Assembly (NCBI GenBank): GCA_021713415.1
Contig: JAKJJQ010000002.1
Location: forward strand, 1 to 64,000
DNA length: 64,000 bases
Origin: M0027 sp021713415
Lineage (GTDB): Bacteria > Pseudomonadota > Gammaproteobacteria > Francisellales > Francisellaceae
Reading direction: 5' to 3'
Part shown: in pieces, positions 44,730 to 54,878 of the stretch
How positions within the stretch are numbered: the stretch's first letter is position 1
Layout: each line of letters begins with the position of its first letter
Notes under the pieces: generated by a model
The model's input: the letters and a program-made list of their open reading frames with translations, nothing else
Databases searched by the model: none
Told to the model about the DNA's origin: nothing
Position numbers and translations under genes: made by a program

Positions 44730-46199
44730 TTAGAAATAAATCGTTGCATCACCTGTAATGGTATTACCTTTACCATTGTTATAAGTTTGTAACCAAGCAT
44801 ATTCAAGTGTTAGATATACGTTAGTTAATACTTCTGATTGGACATAGGCAATAATCTCTTGTTTAGGTCCAGTGACTTCAATTTCATTAATGGCATCGCC
44901 ATTAACAATGCCTGTAAAGTTTTGCGTATGATAAGCACCATTATAACTTAAGGCAAATGTTGTTGGTATGCCGTAAAGATCAGGCGAGTAAACACCTTGA
45001 ACATACCAAGTGCCAGCTCTTTCATGGTTGGAGTAGTCACGCTTAAATAAGGTACTTGCAATACCAGCATATAAACCATAATCATCATAGGTTAATGAAC
45101 CTTCAAAGTTTAGAACTGGATTTCTATCAGTACTTTGTCCGCCATCAAGACTCTTAATACCATCAGCACCTGCGCCTGAGCCAATAATATTATTCATATA
45201 GCCACCATTAACACTATAAGCAAGCTTTTTAGTGATATTGGCTGTATAGAAAGCACTATAAACAAAGTTATATTCATTAACGGTCGAAGTATCATTATTA
45301 TCATCACTACTGTTATTGCGCCAGCCAGCTAAATAAGTTGTTAAACCATCATGATTATAACCTACAGTCACATTGGTTAATTTGGTTGGTCTAAATAACA
45401 TGGTGCCAATACTACTAGCCCAGACACCGCCACCGCCAAATGAACCTAAAGGTGGACGGTTTTTACCGACAGAGGCAAAAAATGGGAATTGACTTAAATT
45501 ACCAAAATTAATAAAGGCATTATCAATGCCAACACCATTTTCAGTGCCGGCTAAAGTAATATAGCCTTGTACCCATTCATTAATATTAGCAAGTAAATCA
45601 AGGTTAGCTGTCGTAATTGAGGCGCCTGCACCATTACCATATACATCTTTATCATGGCTAGCGCCAGTCCTAATTTGATCTCCCCACCAGCCTTGCACAT
45701 CAGCTTCAATCGAGCCGCCTAGAATTAATGATGGTTGATGGAAGCGGTCTTGTAGCTTTAAGGTGCCTAGTGGCATTTGAGAAGAAGATAATTGCTCAAG
45801 TAGTGTATCATCATACTCTGCATCACTTTCAATATAGACATGCTGGCCTCTAAATAAAGGTTGTGGTCTTGAATCAGCTTCATCTGCTTTGTTAGATGGT
45901 GTTGATTTATCAGTTGAGACATGACTTACGGTGTGCTCGTGTGAGTCAGCGCCATGTGAATGAGTGGATAAGCCTTGACCTGTTGTTACTATTTCACTGG
46001 CTTGATGTTGCTGATTTGCTTCTAGCTTGTCTACCTTTTTAGTTAGAGCTGCAATTTGTGCTTTTAATGCTTGAAGATCAGCTGCAGATACTTCAACCAT
46101 TTGTGTGTTTTGATTCTCTTGAGTCTGAGCAAATGATGTTTGCCCGATAATTGCAGTTGTGATTGCTGCAGAGACAGAGACAACACTCCGTTTAAACAT
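44730..46199 (-). CDS. LbtU-type outer-membrane porin
   Basis: 489 residues with a signal peptide ending SFA, an N-terminal coiled coil (LQALKAQIAALTKKVDKLEAN), a His- and Ser-rich linker (HSHGADSHEHTVSH), then a beta barrel of alternating aromatic strands ending TIYF. LbtU of Legionella is a siderophore receptor-like porin; the family is common in Francisella relatives. TonB box and plug are absent. The His-rich linker might bind metal. No siderophore genes are next to it. Confidence 0.78.
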   Translation of the reverse strand: MFKRSVVSVSAAITTAIIGQTSFAQTQENQNTQMVEVSAADLQALKAQIAALTKKVDKLEANQQHQASEIVTTGQGLSTHSHGADSHEHTVSHVSTDKSTPSNKADEADSRPQPLFRGQHVYIESDAEYDDTLLEQLSSSQMPLGTLKLQDRFHQPSLILGGSIEADVQGWWGDQIRTGASHDKDVYGNGAGASITTANLDLLANINEWVQGYITLAGTENGVGIDNAFINFGNLSQFPFFASVGKNRPPLGSFGGGGVWASSIGTMLFRPTKLTNVTVGYNHDGLTTYLAGWRNNSSDDNNDTSTVNEYNFVYSAFYTANITKKLAYSVNGGYMNNIIGSGAGADGIKSLDGGQSTDRNPVLNFEGSLTYDDYGLYAGIASTLFKRDYSNHERAGTWYVQGVYSPDLYGIPTTFALSYNGAYHTQNFTGIVNGDAINEIEVTGPKQEIIAYVQSEVLTNVYLTLEYAWLQTYNNGKGNTITGDATIYF

Positions 46200-46353
46200 A
46201 AAGATTTCTCCCTTAGACCGTTTTTAAATCAATACTGTACTTCTCTTAACCTTTCAGATGAGTTTTATCATGCTTAATGAAAGGCAGATTTACGATACTA
46301 TCATGAGAAAGTATGATTGAAAACACCATAAAGTAATATATTTTTAAATTTTT

Positions 46354-46854
46354 TTAGTTGGTTTTATTTTTTTCTTTTTTACAGCAAAAAATTGAAGATA
46401 TAACAAATAAAAAGGCACCAACACAAATAGCAGAGTCGGCAATATTGAATGTTGGCCAGTGATAACTTTTATAATGCAGATCGATAAAATCAATCACATA
46501 GCCATAATTAATTCGATCAAAAACATTACCAATTGCTCCCGATAAAATCAAACAAAGTGAGATCGCTTGTAGGTTACGATTTCTAGGGACTTGCGTTAAC
46601 CAATATAAAATAATGATAGCAACAATGATTGCGATACTTGAAAAAAACCACAACTGCCAACCATCTTCATAAGCTAAAAAACTAAATGCAGCGCCACGGT
46701 TAAAAGCTAATGTAATATTTAGAAATGGCAAGACTTTTACAGGTTCATTGTAGGTGAGATGCTGTAAAGCATAGAGCTTGGTTGTAAAGTCAATGACAAG
46801 CATTAAAGCTGAAATCCATAACCAACGTAATTGGCCTTTATTTTGATTAGGCAT
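46354..46854 (-). CDS. lspA: Prolipoprotein signal peptidase LspA
   Basis: Aspartic protease that cleaves lipoprotein signals; 166 residues from ATG 46854, which lies inside the end of ileS (8-bp overlap); a longer TTG frame is unlikely. Catalytic Asp residues are in GAIGNVFDR and FNIADSAICVG; the four helices begin WISALMLVIDF. Order ribF-ileS-lspA is conserved. Confidence 0.95.
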   Translation of the reverse strand: MPNQNKGQLRWLWISALMLVIDFTTKLYALQHLTYNEPVKVLPFLNITLAFNRGAAFSFLAYEDGWQLWFFSSIAIIVAIIILYWLTQVPRNRNLQAISLCLILSGAIGNVFDRINYGYVIDFIDLHYKSYHWPTFNIADSAICVGAFLFVISSIFCCKKEKNKTN

Positions 46855-49663
46855 AATGACGAACTTCTCCAGCTTCAGATGCAATATTCGTTACACAGCG
46901 GTTACAGATATCTGGAAATTCTGGGTTACTACCAACATCTTCTCTTCGGTGCCAGCAGCGCTGGCATTTAGGGTAGTTTGTAGCAGTAACTTCAATTTTT
47001 AAACCATCAATTCCAGATACATCAAGTGTTTGAGGTGATTCTGAAAGCGGCTTAACAACAGCACTTGATGTAATTAATGCAAATCGAAGTTCATCTTTTA
47101 AGGTTAATAACTTCTCATATAATGTGCCATTGGCATAAAGGGTTACTTGTGCTTCAAGTGATGAGCCAATTAATTGTTGATTGCGCTTCTCTTCAATTAA
47201 TACATTTACCTTATCACGAAGTGGCATAATCTCTTGCCAGAAATTTAAATCAATTGCGGTGTTATCATCAAAGTCAGATAAATTTTCATACCATTGACTT
47301 AAAAAGACTGACTCTAGTTTTTCTCCTGGTATGGCTTGCCAAATTTCATCGGCAGTGAAGCTTAAAATTGGGCTAATCCAACGCACTAATGCTTGAATGA
47401 TATGATACATTGCAGTTTGTGCAGAGCGTCGAGCTAAGCTATTTTCTTTGGCAGTATATTGTCGATCTTTAATAATATCTAAATAAAAACTACCCATCTC
47501 AATTGAACAAAAATGATGAATTAATTGAGTAATATGATGGAACTGGTAGTTATCATAAGCTTGAATAATTTCTTTTTGTAATTGCGAAGTTCTTGCTACA
47601 GCCCATTTATCTAGCTCAACCATATCATTAAAACCAACTTGATCTTCTTGAGGATTAAACCCATGAAGGTTGGCTAATAAAAAGCGTGCTGTATTGCGAA
47701 TGCGACGATAAGTATCTGAAGTGCGCTTTAATATCTCTTTTGAAATGGTCATCTCAGTTTGATAATCAACAGATGCCGTCCAAAGCCTTAAAATATCAGC
47801 ACCTAATTCTTGGACAATTTCTTGAGGTGCTATGACATTGCCAAGTGATTTAGACATTTTTCTACCATCTTTATCTACGGTAAAACCATGCGTAATAACT
47901 TCTCTATAAGGTGCTATACCCTCTCTTGCCATTGAGGTTAGCATAGATGTTTGAAACCAGCCTCGATGCTGGTCAGAGCCCTCTAAATATAAATCAGCTG
48001 GAAAGCTTAACTCAGGTCTTTTTTCAACAACACAGTAATTTGAACTGCCTGAATCAAACCAAACATCAAGTGTATCGCTTGAGCGTACATAAGTATCCGT
48101 ATCATTGCCAATAAATTCAGCATCATCACTGTTAAACCAAGCTTCAATACCACCTTGCTCAATTTTCTTAATCACTTGATCAAAGATGTCATTGGTATTT
48201 GGGTGTAATTCACCCGTATCTTTATGGACGAATAAAGCAATTGGCGTATTCCACGTACGTTGTCTAGAAATACACCAGTCTGGACGAGAATCAATCATGC
48301 TTTTAAAACGCTTTTCACCGGATGTAGGTAGCCACTTGACATCTTTAATCGCTTCTAATGTTTGAGTACGTAGATCTTTTTTATCCATACTGATAAACCA
48401 TTGCGGTGTTGCTCTAAAGATGACAGGTGACTTATGTCGCCAACAATGCGGGTAACTATGAACAGTGGCATCAGCATGTAGTAAGTTGCCTTTTTCGGCT
48501 AAGACATCGATAATATGATTATTGGCTTTAAAGATAAATTGACCTTCAAATAATTCAGTACCTTGAATATAACAGCCATTAGCGCCAACCGGGTTTTCAA
48601 GTTTTAAGTTATTTTTCTCTCCAATAACAAAGTCTTCAGCACCGTGGGCAGATGCATTGTGTACAAGGCCTGTACCTGAATCGGTTGTCACATGTTCTGC
48701 TTCAAGTAGTGGTACAGTTTTATCATAAAAAGGATGTTTAACGGACAAGCCTTCAAAAACGCTTCCTTTAAACTGAGTTTTAATATGATATTGGTCAATA
48801 CCACAACGATCTAAAACTTCTGTATAAAGAGGCTTAGCAACAATAATTGCTTCATTTGTGTTAGCTAGTTCAATTAAAACATAATCAATATCACGACCAA
48901 AGGTAATTGCCTGGTTTGCAGGTAATGTCCAAGGTGTTGTTGTCCAAATAATAACAGATATATTCTTGGGTAATGATTCTAGTGCTAATGCATCTGACCA
49001 TTGTTGAGCATTAGTAATATTAAATTTAACATCAATAGAAGGAGATTCTTTATCTTTATACTCAATTTCAGCTTCAGATAATGAGCTTCTACAATCAAAG
49101 CACCAGTGAACAGGCTTAAATCCTTTGGTTAAATGACCATTTTTAACAATTTTAGCTAAATTTTTAACAATATCCGCTTCATAGGTATAATCCATAGTTA
49201 AATAAGGGTTTTCCCAATCACCTAAGATTCCAAGGCGAATAAAATCTTTTTTCTGACGCTCTACTTGGGCTTTAGCATATTTTCGGCACTCTGCTCTAAA
49301 TTTATTAGCATCAACTTTAACACCAGGTTTACCAATCTTTTTCTCAATTTGAACTTCAATCGGTAGGCCATGGCAATCCCAGCCAGGTATATAAGGCGTA
49401 TCAAAACCATCTAAACGTTTGGCTTTTAAAATAAAGTCTTTGAGAATTTTATTGACTGCATGTCCAACATGAATATCGCCATTAGCATAGGGTGGGCCAT
49501 CGTGTAAGATGAATTGTTTGCGACCCTTTGTATGGTTAGCAATTTTTTGATAAAGATTATCATTTTGCCACTGTTTCAAACGCTTTGGTTCACTTTGAGC
49601 AAGGTTGCCACGCATCGCAAATGATGTGTTAGGCAAATTAAGCGTATCTTTATAGTCGGTCAT
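46847..49663 (-). CDS. ileS: Isoleucyl-tRNA synthetase
   Basis: Class I synthetase, 938 residues. HIGH-type motif HVGH (65-68) in PPYANGDIHVGHAVNKI, the KMSKS loop DGRKMSKSLGNV, the CP1 editing insert with GTGLVHNASAHGAEDF, and a C-terminal zinc knuckle (CQRCWHRREDV and CNRCV). ATG overlaps the ribF stop by 4 bp (ATGA). Confidence 0.98.
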   Translation of the reverse strand: MTDYKDTLNLPNTSFAMRGNLAQSEPKRLKQWQNDNLYQKIANHTKGRKQFILHDGPPYANGDIHVGHAVNKILKDFILKAKRLDGFDTPYIPGWDCHGLPIEVQIEKKIGKPGVKVDANKFRAECRKYAKAQVERQKKDFIRLGILGDWENPYLTMDYTYEADIVKNLAKIVKNGHLTKGFKPVHWCFDCRSSLSEAEIEYKDKESPSIDVKFNITNAQQWSDALALESLPKNISVIIWTTTPWTLPANQAITFGRDIDYVLIELANTNEAIIVAKPLYTEVLDRCGIDQYHIKTQFKGSVFEGLSVKHPFYDKTVPLLEAEHVTTDSGTGLVHNASAHGAEDFVIGEKNNLKLENPVGANGCYIQGTELFEGQFIFKANNHIIDVLAEKGNLLHADATVHSYPHCWRHKSPVIFRATPQWFISMDKKDLRTQTLEAIKDVKWLPTSGEKRFKSMIDSRPDWCISRQRTWNTPIALFVHKDTGELHPNTNDIFDQVIKKIEQGGIEAWFNSDDAEFIGNDTDTYVRSSDTLDVWFDSGSSNYCVVEKRPELSFPADLYLEGSDQHRGWFQTSMLTSMAREGIAPYREVITHGFTVDKDGRKMSKSLGNVIAPQEIVQELGADILRLWTASVDYQTEMTISKEILKRTSDTYRRIRNTARFLLANLHGFNPQEDQVGFNDMVELDKWAVARTSQLQKEIIQAYDNYQFHHITQLIHHFCSIEMGSFYLDIIKDRQYTAKENSLARRSAQTAMYHIIQALVRWISPILSFTADEIWQAIPGEKLESVFLSQWYENLSDFDDNTAIDLNFWQEIMPLRDKVNVLIEEKRNQQLIGSSLEAQVTLYANGTLYEKLLTLKDELRFALITSSAVVKPLSESPQTLDVSGIDGLKIEVTATNYPKCQRCWHRREDVGSNPEFPDICNRCVTNIASEAGEVRHYA

Positions 49664-50628
49664 TTAGTTGCCTCTTTAACTCTCTGATGTTCTTCTATTA
49701 ATTGGTATTGATGATCATTTAACCATGACTGTGCTTGTTGAGTATCAAGTGCTATTTGTGTTTTTAAATCATCTAAACTGGCAAATTTTACTTCATTTCT
49801 AAGCCAATGTAAAAACTCTATTTGTGCAACTTTATGATAAACTGATCGATTAAAATTAAATATATGTACTTCAAGTAAACGTTTAAGCCCTTTTACCGTG
49901 GGTCGAATGCCTACATTGGCAACACCAAAGTATGACTTATCATCTATACTCACTTTTACAACATAAACGCCAGCAACTGCCATTGCTTGTTTTAGTGGAA
50001 TATTGATTGTTGCAAATCCAAGTTTCCTGCCGTTTTTGTCACCATGTATAATTTTTCCCGTAATTCGATAACTGTAGCCTAAATAATGCTTTGCATCAGT
50101 GAAATTGCCGTCTTTAATGAGTTGACGAATAATGGAGCTACTAATTCGCTTATCTTGATACAGAAAACTTTCAAGCTTATCAACCGTATAGTTATAAGCA
50201 TCTGCCATAGATTCAAGTAATTGAATATCTCCTTGTTGATTCTTACCAAAACGAAAGTCATCACCAATTAAAATATGTTTGACATTAACACCTTGAACTA
50301 AGATTGTTTCAATAAATGCTTTAGCCGTTAAGTTTTTTAATTGCTCATTGAATCTTAGGACTAAGATAGTGTCAATGCCTGAGCGCTTAATTAACTTGAT
50401 TCGATCGCGTAGTGCTGTTAAACGTTTTGGTGCTTTATCTTTTAAAAAAAATTCTTTTGGCTGTGGTTCAAAACAGATAACAATAGGCGTTAAGTTATTA
50501 CTTTGAGCTATCTTATTTAAGTTTTGAAGGACGAATTGATGGCCTTTATGAATACCATCAAAGGAACCAATGGTAACAGCAGTTGGCTTAGTGAATGTTC
50601 TAAGGCTAGCTTTTCTTAAAATTTGCAT
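49660..50628 (-). CDS. ribF: Bifunctional riboflavin kinase/FAD synthetase
   Basis: 322 residues. N-terminal adenylyltransferase (GSFDGIHKGHQ; the ISSSIIRQLI nucleotide site) and C-terminal kinase domain (GRKLGFATINIP; GVANVGIRPTV). Makes FMN then FAD. First gene of the ribF-ileS-lspA operon. Confidence 0.97.
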   Translation of the reverse strand: MQILRKASLRTFTKPTAVTIGSFDGIHKGHQFVLQNLNKIAQSNNLTPIVICFEPQPKEFFLKDKAPKRLTALRDRIKLIKRSGIDTILVLRFNEQLKNLTAKAFIETILVQGVNVKHILIGDDFRFGKNQQGDIQLLESMADAYNYTVDKLESFLYQDKRISSSIIRQLIKDGNFTDAKHYLGYSYRITGKIIHGDKNGRKLGFATINIPLKQAMAVAGVYVVKVSIDDKSYFGVANVGIRPTVKGLKRLLEVHIFNFNRSVYHKVAQIEFLHWLRNEVKFASLDDLKTQIALDTQQAQSWLNDHQYQLIEEHQRVKEATK

Positions 50629-50740
50629 AGATCGTTGCTTAATTTTAATTATTCTTCTTAAAGTTTAATAACTGACCTATTATCACTAAGATTGTCTTAA
50701 GCTTCAATCTTTGTGTTAAAGAAAAAACTTATTTATTTAT

Positions 50741-51487
50741 CTAACTGATGCTTGATAAGTTTACAGCGCCATAATTATTGGAGCTTGACTGAGTATTGCC
50801 AGCCCAGCCACATTTCCCTTCACCAGATGCAACTTGCTGGCATGCAAATATTAGTTTACCTGTTGTAAAGATTGAGCCAACATTATCATGGCTACAATAA
50901 ATACCCTGGCCTAATTTGAATGTGCAAGATGTGCCAGTGCCGGTGAAATTAATTTTATAAGTATCACTGCCGCTTGTAATATTAATTGTTTGATCATTTT
51001 TTTGATATAAGCCATTTTTAGAAATACTCACTTTACCCAGTCCAATTGTTTTAATTTGGGCTTGAGCTCCATTTTGGCATGCAGTTAAATCAAGTGTTGG
51101 TGTTGAACCGCTCCATTCGTGTTCAGATATTGGATAACCAATAGAACCTAAATCTCTTGGAGAATAATAGTAGTTACATTGATTACCAAAGCCCCAATGA
51201 AAGTGATAATGCGAGTGTAGCCATACCGTTGCTTTATCACCATAGGTATCAGTAACGGTAAAAGTAATCTCCGTTTTTTTGCCAACTGAGTGGCTATCAC
51301 CAGGTTGTAGTGTATAGTGGTCAGCTTGGCTTGAACCTGACTTTTGATAAGTAAAATCAACTGGCCAAGGGCAGTTATTTTTAAGATTAATATTAACGCT
51401 GGCATTACATGCATAGGCAAATGGATATAGTAGCCAAAGCATCAAACATAGTATAACTGTTTTTGTCATTGTTATAGTTTTTATCAT
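50741..51487 (-). CDS. Secreted eight-cysteine protein, copy 1
   Basis: 248 residues of no family I can name. A signal peptide ends YA before CNASV. Eight cysteines of the mature part occur at the same motifs in the neighbour: ACNASV, NNCPWPVDF, QC.YYYSPR, TACQ.GA, CTFKLG, IYC, FACQQV and CGW. That suits four disulfides. The NNCPWPVDF opening resembles the thaumatin-like start (NNC...VW), but the rest does not match. Probably periplasmic or exported. Tandem with the next gene (32-bp gap). Confidence 0.8.
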   Translation of the reverse strand: MIKTITMTKTVILCLMLWLLYPFAYACNASVNINLKNNCPWPVDFTYQKSGSSQADHYTLQPGDSHSVGKKTEITFTVTDTYGDKATVWLHSHYHFHWGFGNQCNYYYSPRDLGSIGYPISEHEWSGSTPTLDLTACQNGAQAQIKTIGLGKVSISKNGLYQKNDQTINITSGSDTYKINFTGTGTSCTFKLGQGIYCSHDNVGSIFTTGKLIFACQQVASGEGKCGWAGNTQSSSNNYGAVNLSSIS

Positions 51488-51519
51488 TTTAGAAATTGCT
51501 CCTATGCAATAAATCGTTG

Positions 51520-52251
51520 TTATGAATGAATGTTAATGTAACCACTTGATGATGCTAAATCTTTTTTATTTGCCCAGCCACATCGGCCCTGTCGTGGGTT
51601 TACTTGTTGACAAGCAAAGATTAGATTACCCGTTGTAAAAATTGCGCCAACATCATTTTGATCACAATAAATACCTTCGCCAAGTTTAAAAGTGCAGTAA
51701 CTGCCTGTAGAAGTGAAGTGAATTTTATAAGTATCTTTATCACTGGTTAGATTAATGGTTTGACTGTCTTTTTGCAGTAGACCATTTTTTGAGATGCTAG
51801 TATTACCTAGGCCAATGGTTTTAATTTTAGCAATAGCACCACTTTGACAAGCTGTAAAAGTTACCGTTGGTGCTGAACCATGCCAGTCATCGCCAGAGAG
51901 AGAATAACCTACAACGTTTCTTGGTGAGTAATAATAGGTGCATTGATTCTCCCAAGGTGCTCGTGGTGTATATTTTGAATGTAACCAAACAGTTGCTCTA
52001 TCGCCGTATGAATCTGAAACATTAATTGTTGTTTCCCATTTTTCACCAATATTATAGCTTTCTCCTGGTTGTAGGGTAAAGCTTTGACTAGAGTATTTGT
52101 TACCATCATAGTGGGTATTGAAATCAACAGGCCAGGGACAATTATTTTGTGCATGAAATTTTACACTGGCATTACAAGCAAAAAGACTAGTTGGAATTAA
52201 AAATAGACTAAGACAAAACATGAAAAATGAAGCCTTCTGAAGTTTATTCAT
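51520..52251 (-). CDS. Secreted eight-cysteine protein, copy 2
   Basis: 243 residues, paralogue of the gene at 50741 along the full length, with a signal peptide ending LFA and all eight cysteines conserved. Extended identity includes FTLQPG(E/D)S, DSYGD(R/K)ATVWLHS, IKTIGLG and GNLIFACQQV. GAGG is eight bases before ATG. A tandem duplication with divergence only in loops near residues 30-45 and the C-terminal tail suggests selection on the fold. Confidence 0.8.
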   Translation of the reverse strand: MNKLQKASFFMFCLSLFLIPTSLFACNASVKFHAQNNCPWPVDFNTHYDGNKYSSQSFTLQPGESYNIGEKWETTINVSDSYGDRATVWLHSKYTPRAPWENQCTYYYSPRNVVGYSLSGDDWHGSAPTVTFTACQSGAIAKIKTIGLGNTSISKNGLLQKDSQTINLTSDKDTYKIHFTSTGSYCTFKLGEGIYCDQNDVGAIFTTGNLIFACQQVNPRQGRCGWANKKDLASSSGYINIHS

Positions 52252-52452
52252 TGTTGCAACCTCAACCTAAAATTTGAATTTACGCTATGTTAGAATACTT
52301 GCCAGTTTTTAGCATTAAATTTATTATATATTAAAAGTAAGCAAAAAAACAACAACTTTAAATAATCAGACATTATATTTATGGATAATCATGATCTTAG
52401 ACTTAAATTTAATGTTATTGGTCATTTGTATTGAAGAAACTAGAGGTCTTAA

Positions 52453-53139
52453 ATGAAATTATTTCAATATGAACACTGTCCTTATTGTGTAAGGCCGAGA
52501 CTAGCAGCTGCGATTAAAAATATTAATATGGAAATCATAGATTTAATCTATGATGATGTGCAAGCGCCAATGAATATGATCGGTAAAAAGTTAGCGCCAA
52601 TTCTACAAAAAGAAGATTTAAGCTTTATGCCTGAAAGCCTTGATATATGTAGCTATTTAGATGCTTTAGATGGTGAGTCTATTATTCAGTCTAAAAAGGC
52701 AAATAAAAATTTTGATCAATTAATGGGTAAATTACATTATTATATTCGATATTTAACGTATCCTCGGCTTTATCATCACCCTCAAAATAAAGCGGTATTT
52801 CCAACAGATTCTGCAATTGATTATTTTAAAAGGCCTAAAGAAGAAAAAATGGCAATTGACTTTGATTATGCATTGAAGCATTCAGATTTATATATCGCCG
52901 ATACTGAAAATCTATTAAGTCAAGTGATGCCATTTTTTGAGCAACGCATAGTTGATGCTAGTAATGGTGTGAGTAACTTTTTACTTTCATATGATGATAT
53001 TGAGTTTTTCCCTCTGTTGCGCCTGCTCACATTAGCTGTAGATGTGATTAAATTACCAGAACCTATTTTAATTTATTTGGAAAAATTATCTGAAATATCA
53101 AAAGTTAAGTTATATGCACCTTTTGATTATGCTTGTTAA
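52453..53139 (+). CDS. grxB: Glutaredoxin 2
   Basis: 228 residues, GST-like glutaredoxin of the GrxB type. N-terminal redox motif CPYC in YEHCPYCVRPRLAA; the second domain is all-helical. GrxB proteins reduce mixed disulfides with glutathione. It is divergent from the secreted eight-cysteine genes; the closeness may be chance. Confidence 0.9.
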   Translation: MKLFQYEHCPYCVRPRLAAAIKNINMEIIDLIYDDVQAPMNMIGKKLAPILQKEDLSFMPESLDICSYLDALDGESIIQSKKANKNFDQLMGKLHYYIRYLTYPRLYHHPQNKAVFPTDSAIDYFKRPKEEKMAIDFDYALKHSDLYIADTENLLSQVMPFFEQRIVDASNGVSNFLLSYDDIEFFPLLRLLTLAVDVIKLPEPILIYLEKLSEISKVKLYAPFDYAC

Positions 53140-53255
53140 GTAGTTAACTCAAAAGAGAATTCAATCGTTTTTAGTTACCTTTCGCCTCTTTATCAGTTAT
53201 GATATCGGGCATTAAATTTTTTTATGATTAGCGACTTAAAAGGAGTGTGTTAGTA

Positions 53256-54878
53256 ATGACTGAGTCAACTGAATTAGCAGTGAATTTATCTGATGTAGGA
53301 ATTCATGAACCAAAAGAGATTGTGTATAACCCATCGTATCAACAGCTTTTTGAAGATGAAACATCAGAAAAAGCAGAAGGGTATGCTAAAGGTATCGTAA
53401 CTGAATTAGGTGCTGTGACAGTAGATACAGGGCGTTTTACTGGCCGCTCACCAAAAGATAAATATATTGTTGCAACAGAGAAAGCACTTCAAACTGTTTG
53501 GTGGAGTGAAGATGGTTCAGATAATCAAAAAATGTCTATAGATACATGGAATCATGTTAAATCACTTGCTCAAAAACAGCTAAATGCAAAAAAACTATAT
53601 GTAATCGATGGATTTTGTGGTGCAAACCCTCAAACACGCTTATCAGTGCGCTTAGTCACTGAAATTGCTTGGATGGCACATTTTTTTAAGAATATGTTTA
53701 TCCGCCCAACTGATAGTGAGCTTGAGAACTTTCAGCCTGATTGGACTATATTAAATGCTTGTAAAATCACCTGTGATGATTATCAACAGTGGGGCTTGCG
53801 CTCTGAAGTATTTGTTGGTTTTAATTTAGATGAGCGTATGACGATTATTGGTGGAACCTGGTATGGTGGTGAAATTAAAAAAGGCATTTTCTCAATTATG
53901 AATTACTTTTTACCATTAGATGGTATTGGCTCATTCCATTGCTCAGCAAATGTTGCTAAAAATGGCGACTCAGCTTTATTTTTTGGCCTATCAGGTACTG
54001 GTAAGACAACGCTTTCAACAGACCCAGAGCGTGCTTTAATTGGTGATGATGAGCATGGTTGGGATAATGATGGTATCTTTAATTTAGAAGGTGGTTGTTA
54101 TGCAAAAACCATTCGTCTATCAAAAGATGATGAACCTGAAATTTATCAAGCAATTCGTCGTGATGCATTATTGGAAAATGTAGTGGTTGATGCAGATGGA
54201 AAAATTGATTTTGATTCAAGTGAAAAGACTGAAAATACGCGTGTTTCTTATCCAATTTATCATATTGATAATATTGTTAAACCTGTTTCAAAAGCAGGGC
54301 ATCCGGATACGATTATTTTTCTAACTTGTGATGCTTATGGTGTTTTGCCGCCAGTGGCCAAGCTAACCAAAGAGCAAGCAATGTATCAGTTTTTATCAGG
54401 CTATACAGCAAAAGTAGCGGGTACTGAGTTAGGGGTTAAAGAACCTACAGCTGTATTTTCAGCTTGTTTTGGTCAGCCATTTTTATTATTGCACCCAACA
54501 CAATATGCAGAGATTTTAGGTCATAAAATGCAGCAGCATGGTACAAAAGCATATCTTGTTAATACTGGTTGGACTGGTGGTGATTTTAACAATGGCCATC
54601 GTATTTCAATTAAAGAGACACGAGCAATTATCAATGCGGTATTAAATGGTATTACAGAGGATGCTAAGTGGTATGTTGATAGCTATTTTGGCTTTGAAGT
54701 GCCAAGTGAGTTAGCCAATGTTGATCCAAGTATTTTAAATCCTAGAAATACATGGGCAGATAAAGGCGCATATGATAAAACGTATATGCAATTAATTGAA
54801 AAATTTATTCATAATTTTAAACGTTTTACGCAAACAGAAATTGGTCAAATGCTTGAAGCTTATGGGCCTAAGTTATAA
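53256..54878 (+). CDS. pckA: Phosphoenolpyruvate carboxykinase (ATP)
   Basis: 540 residues from ATG 53256 (AGGAG ten bases upstream; an in-frame GTG three codons earlier is less likely). Makes PEP from oxaloacetate with ATP, the entry to gluconeogenesis. ATP-site FFGLSGTGKTTLS, metal site LIGDDEHGW, and substrate Arg in TGRFTGRSPKDKY are intact. Overlaps the aminotransferase end by 6 bp, convergent. Confidence 0.97.
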   Translation: MTESTELAVNLSDVGIHEPKEIVYNPSYQQLFEDETSEKAEGYAKGIVTELGAVTVDTGRFTGRSPKDKYIVATEKALQTVWWSEDGSDNQKMSIDTWNHVKSLAQKQLNAKKLYVIDGFCGANPQTRLSVRLVTEIAWMAHFFKNMFIRPTDSELENFQPDWTILNACKITCDDYQQWGLRSEVFVGFNLDERMTIIGGTWYGGEIKKGIFSIMNYFLPLDGIGSFHCSANVAKNGDSALFFGLSGTGKTTLSTDPERALIGDDEHGWDNDGIFNLEGGCYAKTIRLSKDDEPEIYQAIRRDALLENVVVDADGKIDFDSSEKTENTRVSYPIYHIDNIVKPVSKAGHPDTIIFLTCDAYGVLPPVAKLTKEQAMYQFLSGYTAKVAGTELGVKEPTAVFSACFGQPFLLLHPTQYAEILGHKMQQHGTKAYLVNTGWTGGDFNNGHRISIKETRAIINAVLNGITEDAKWYVDSYFGFEVPSELANVDPSILNPRNTWADKGAYDKTYMQLIEKFIHNFKRFTQTEIGQMLEAYGPKL

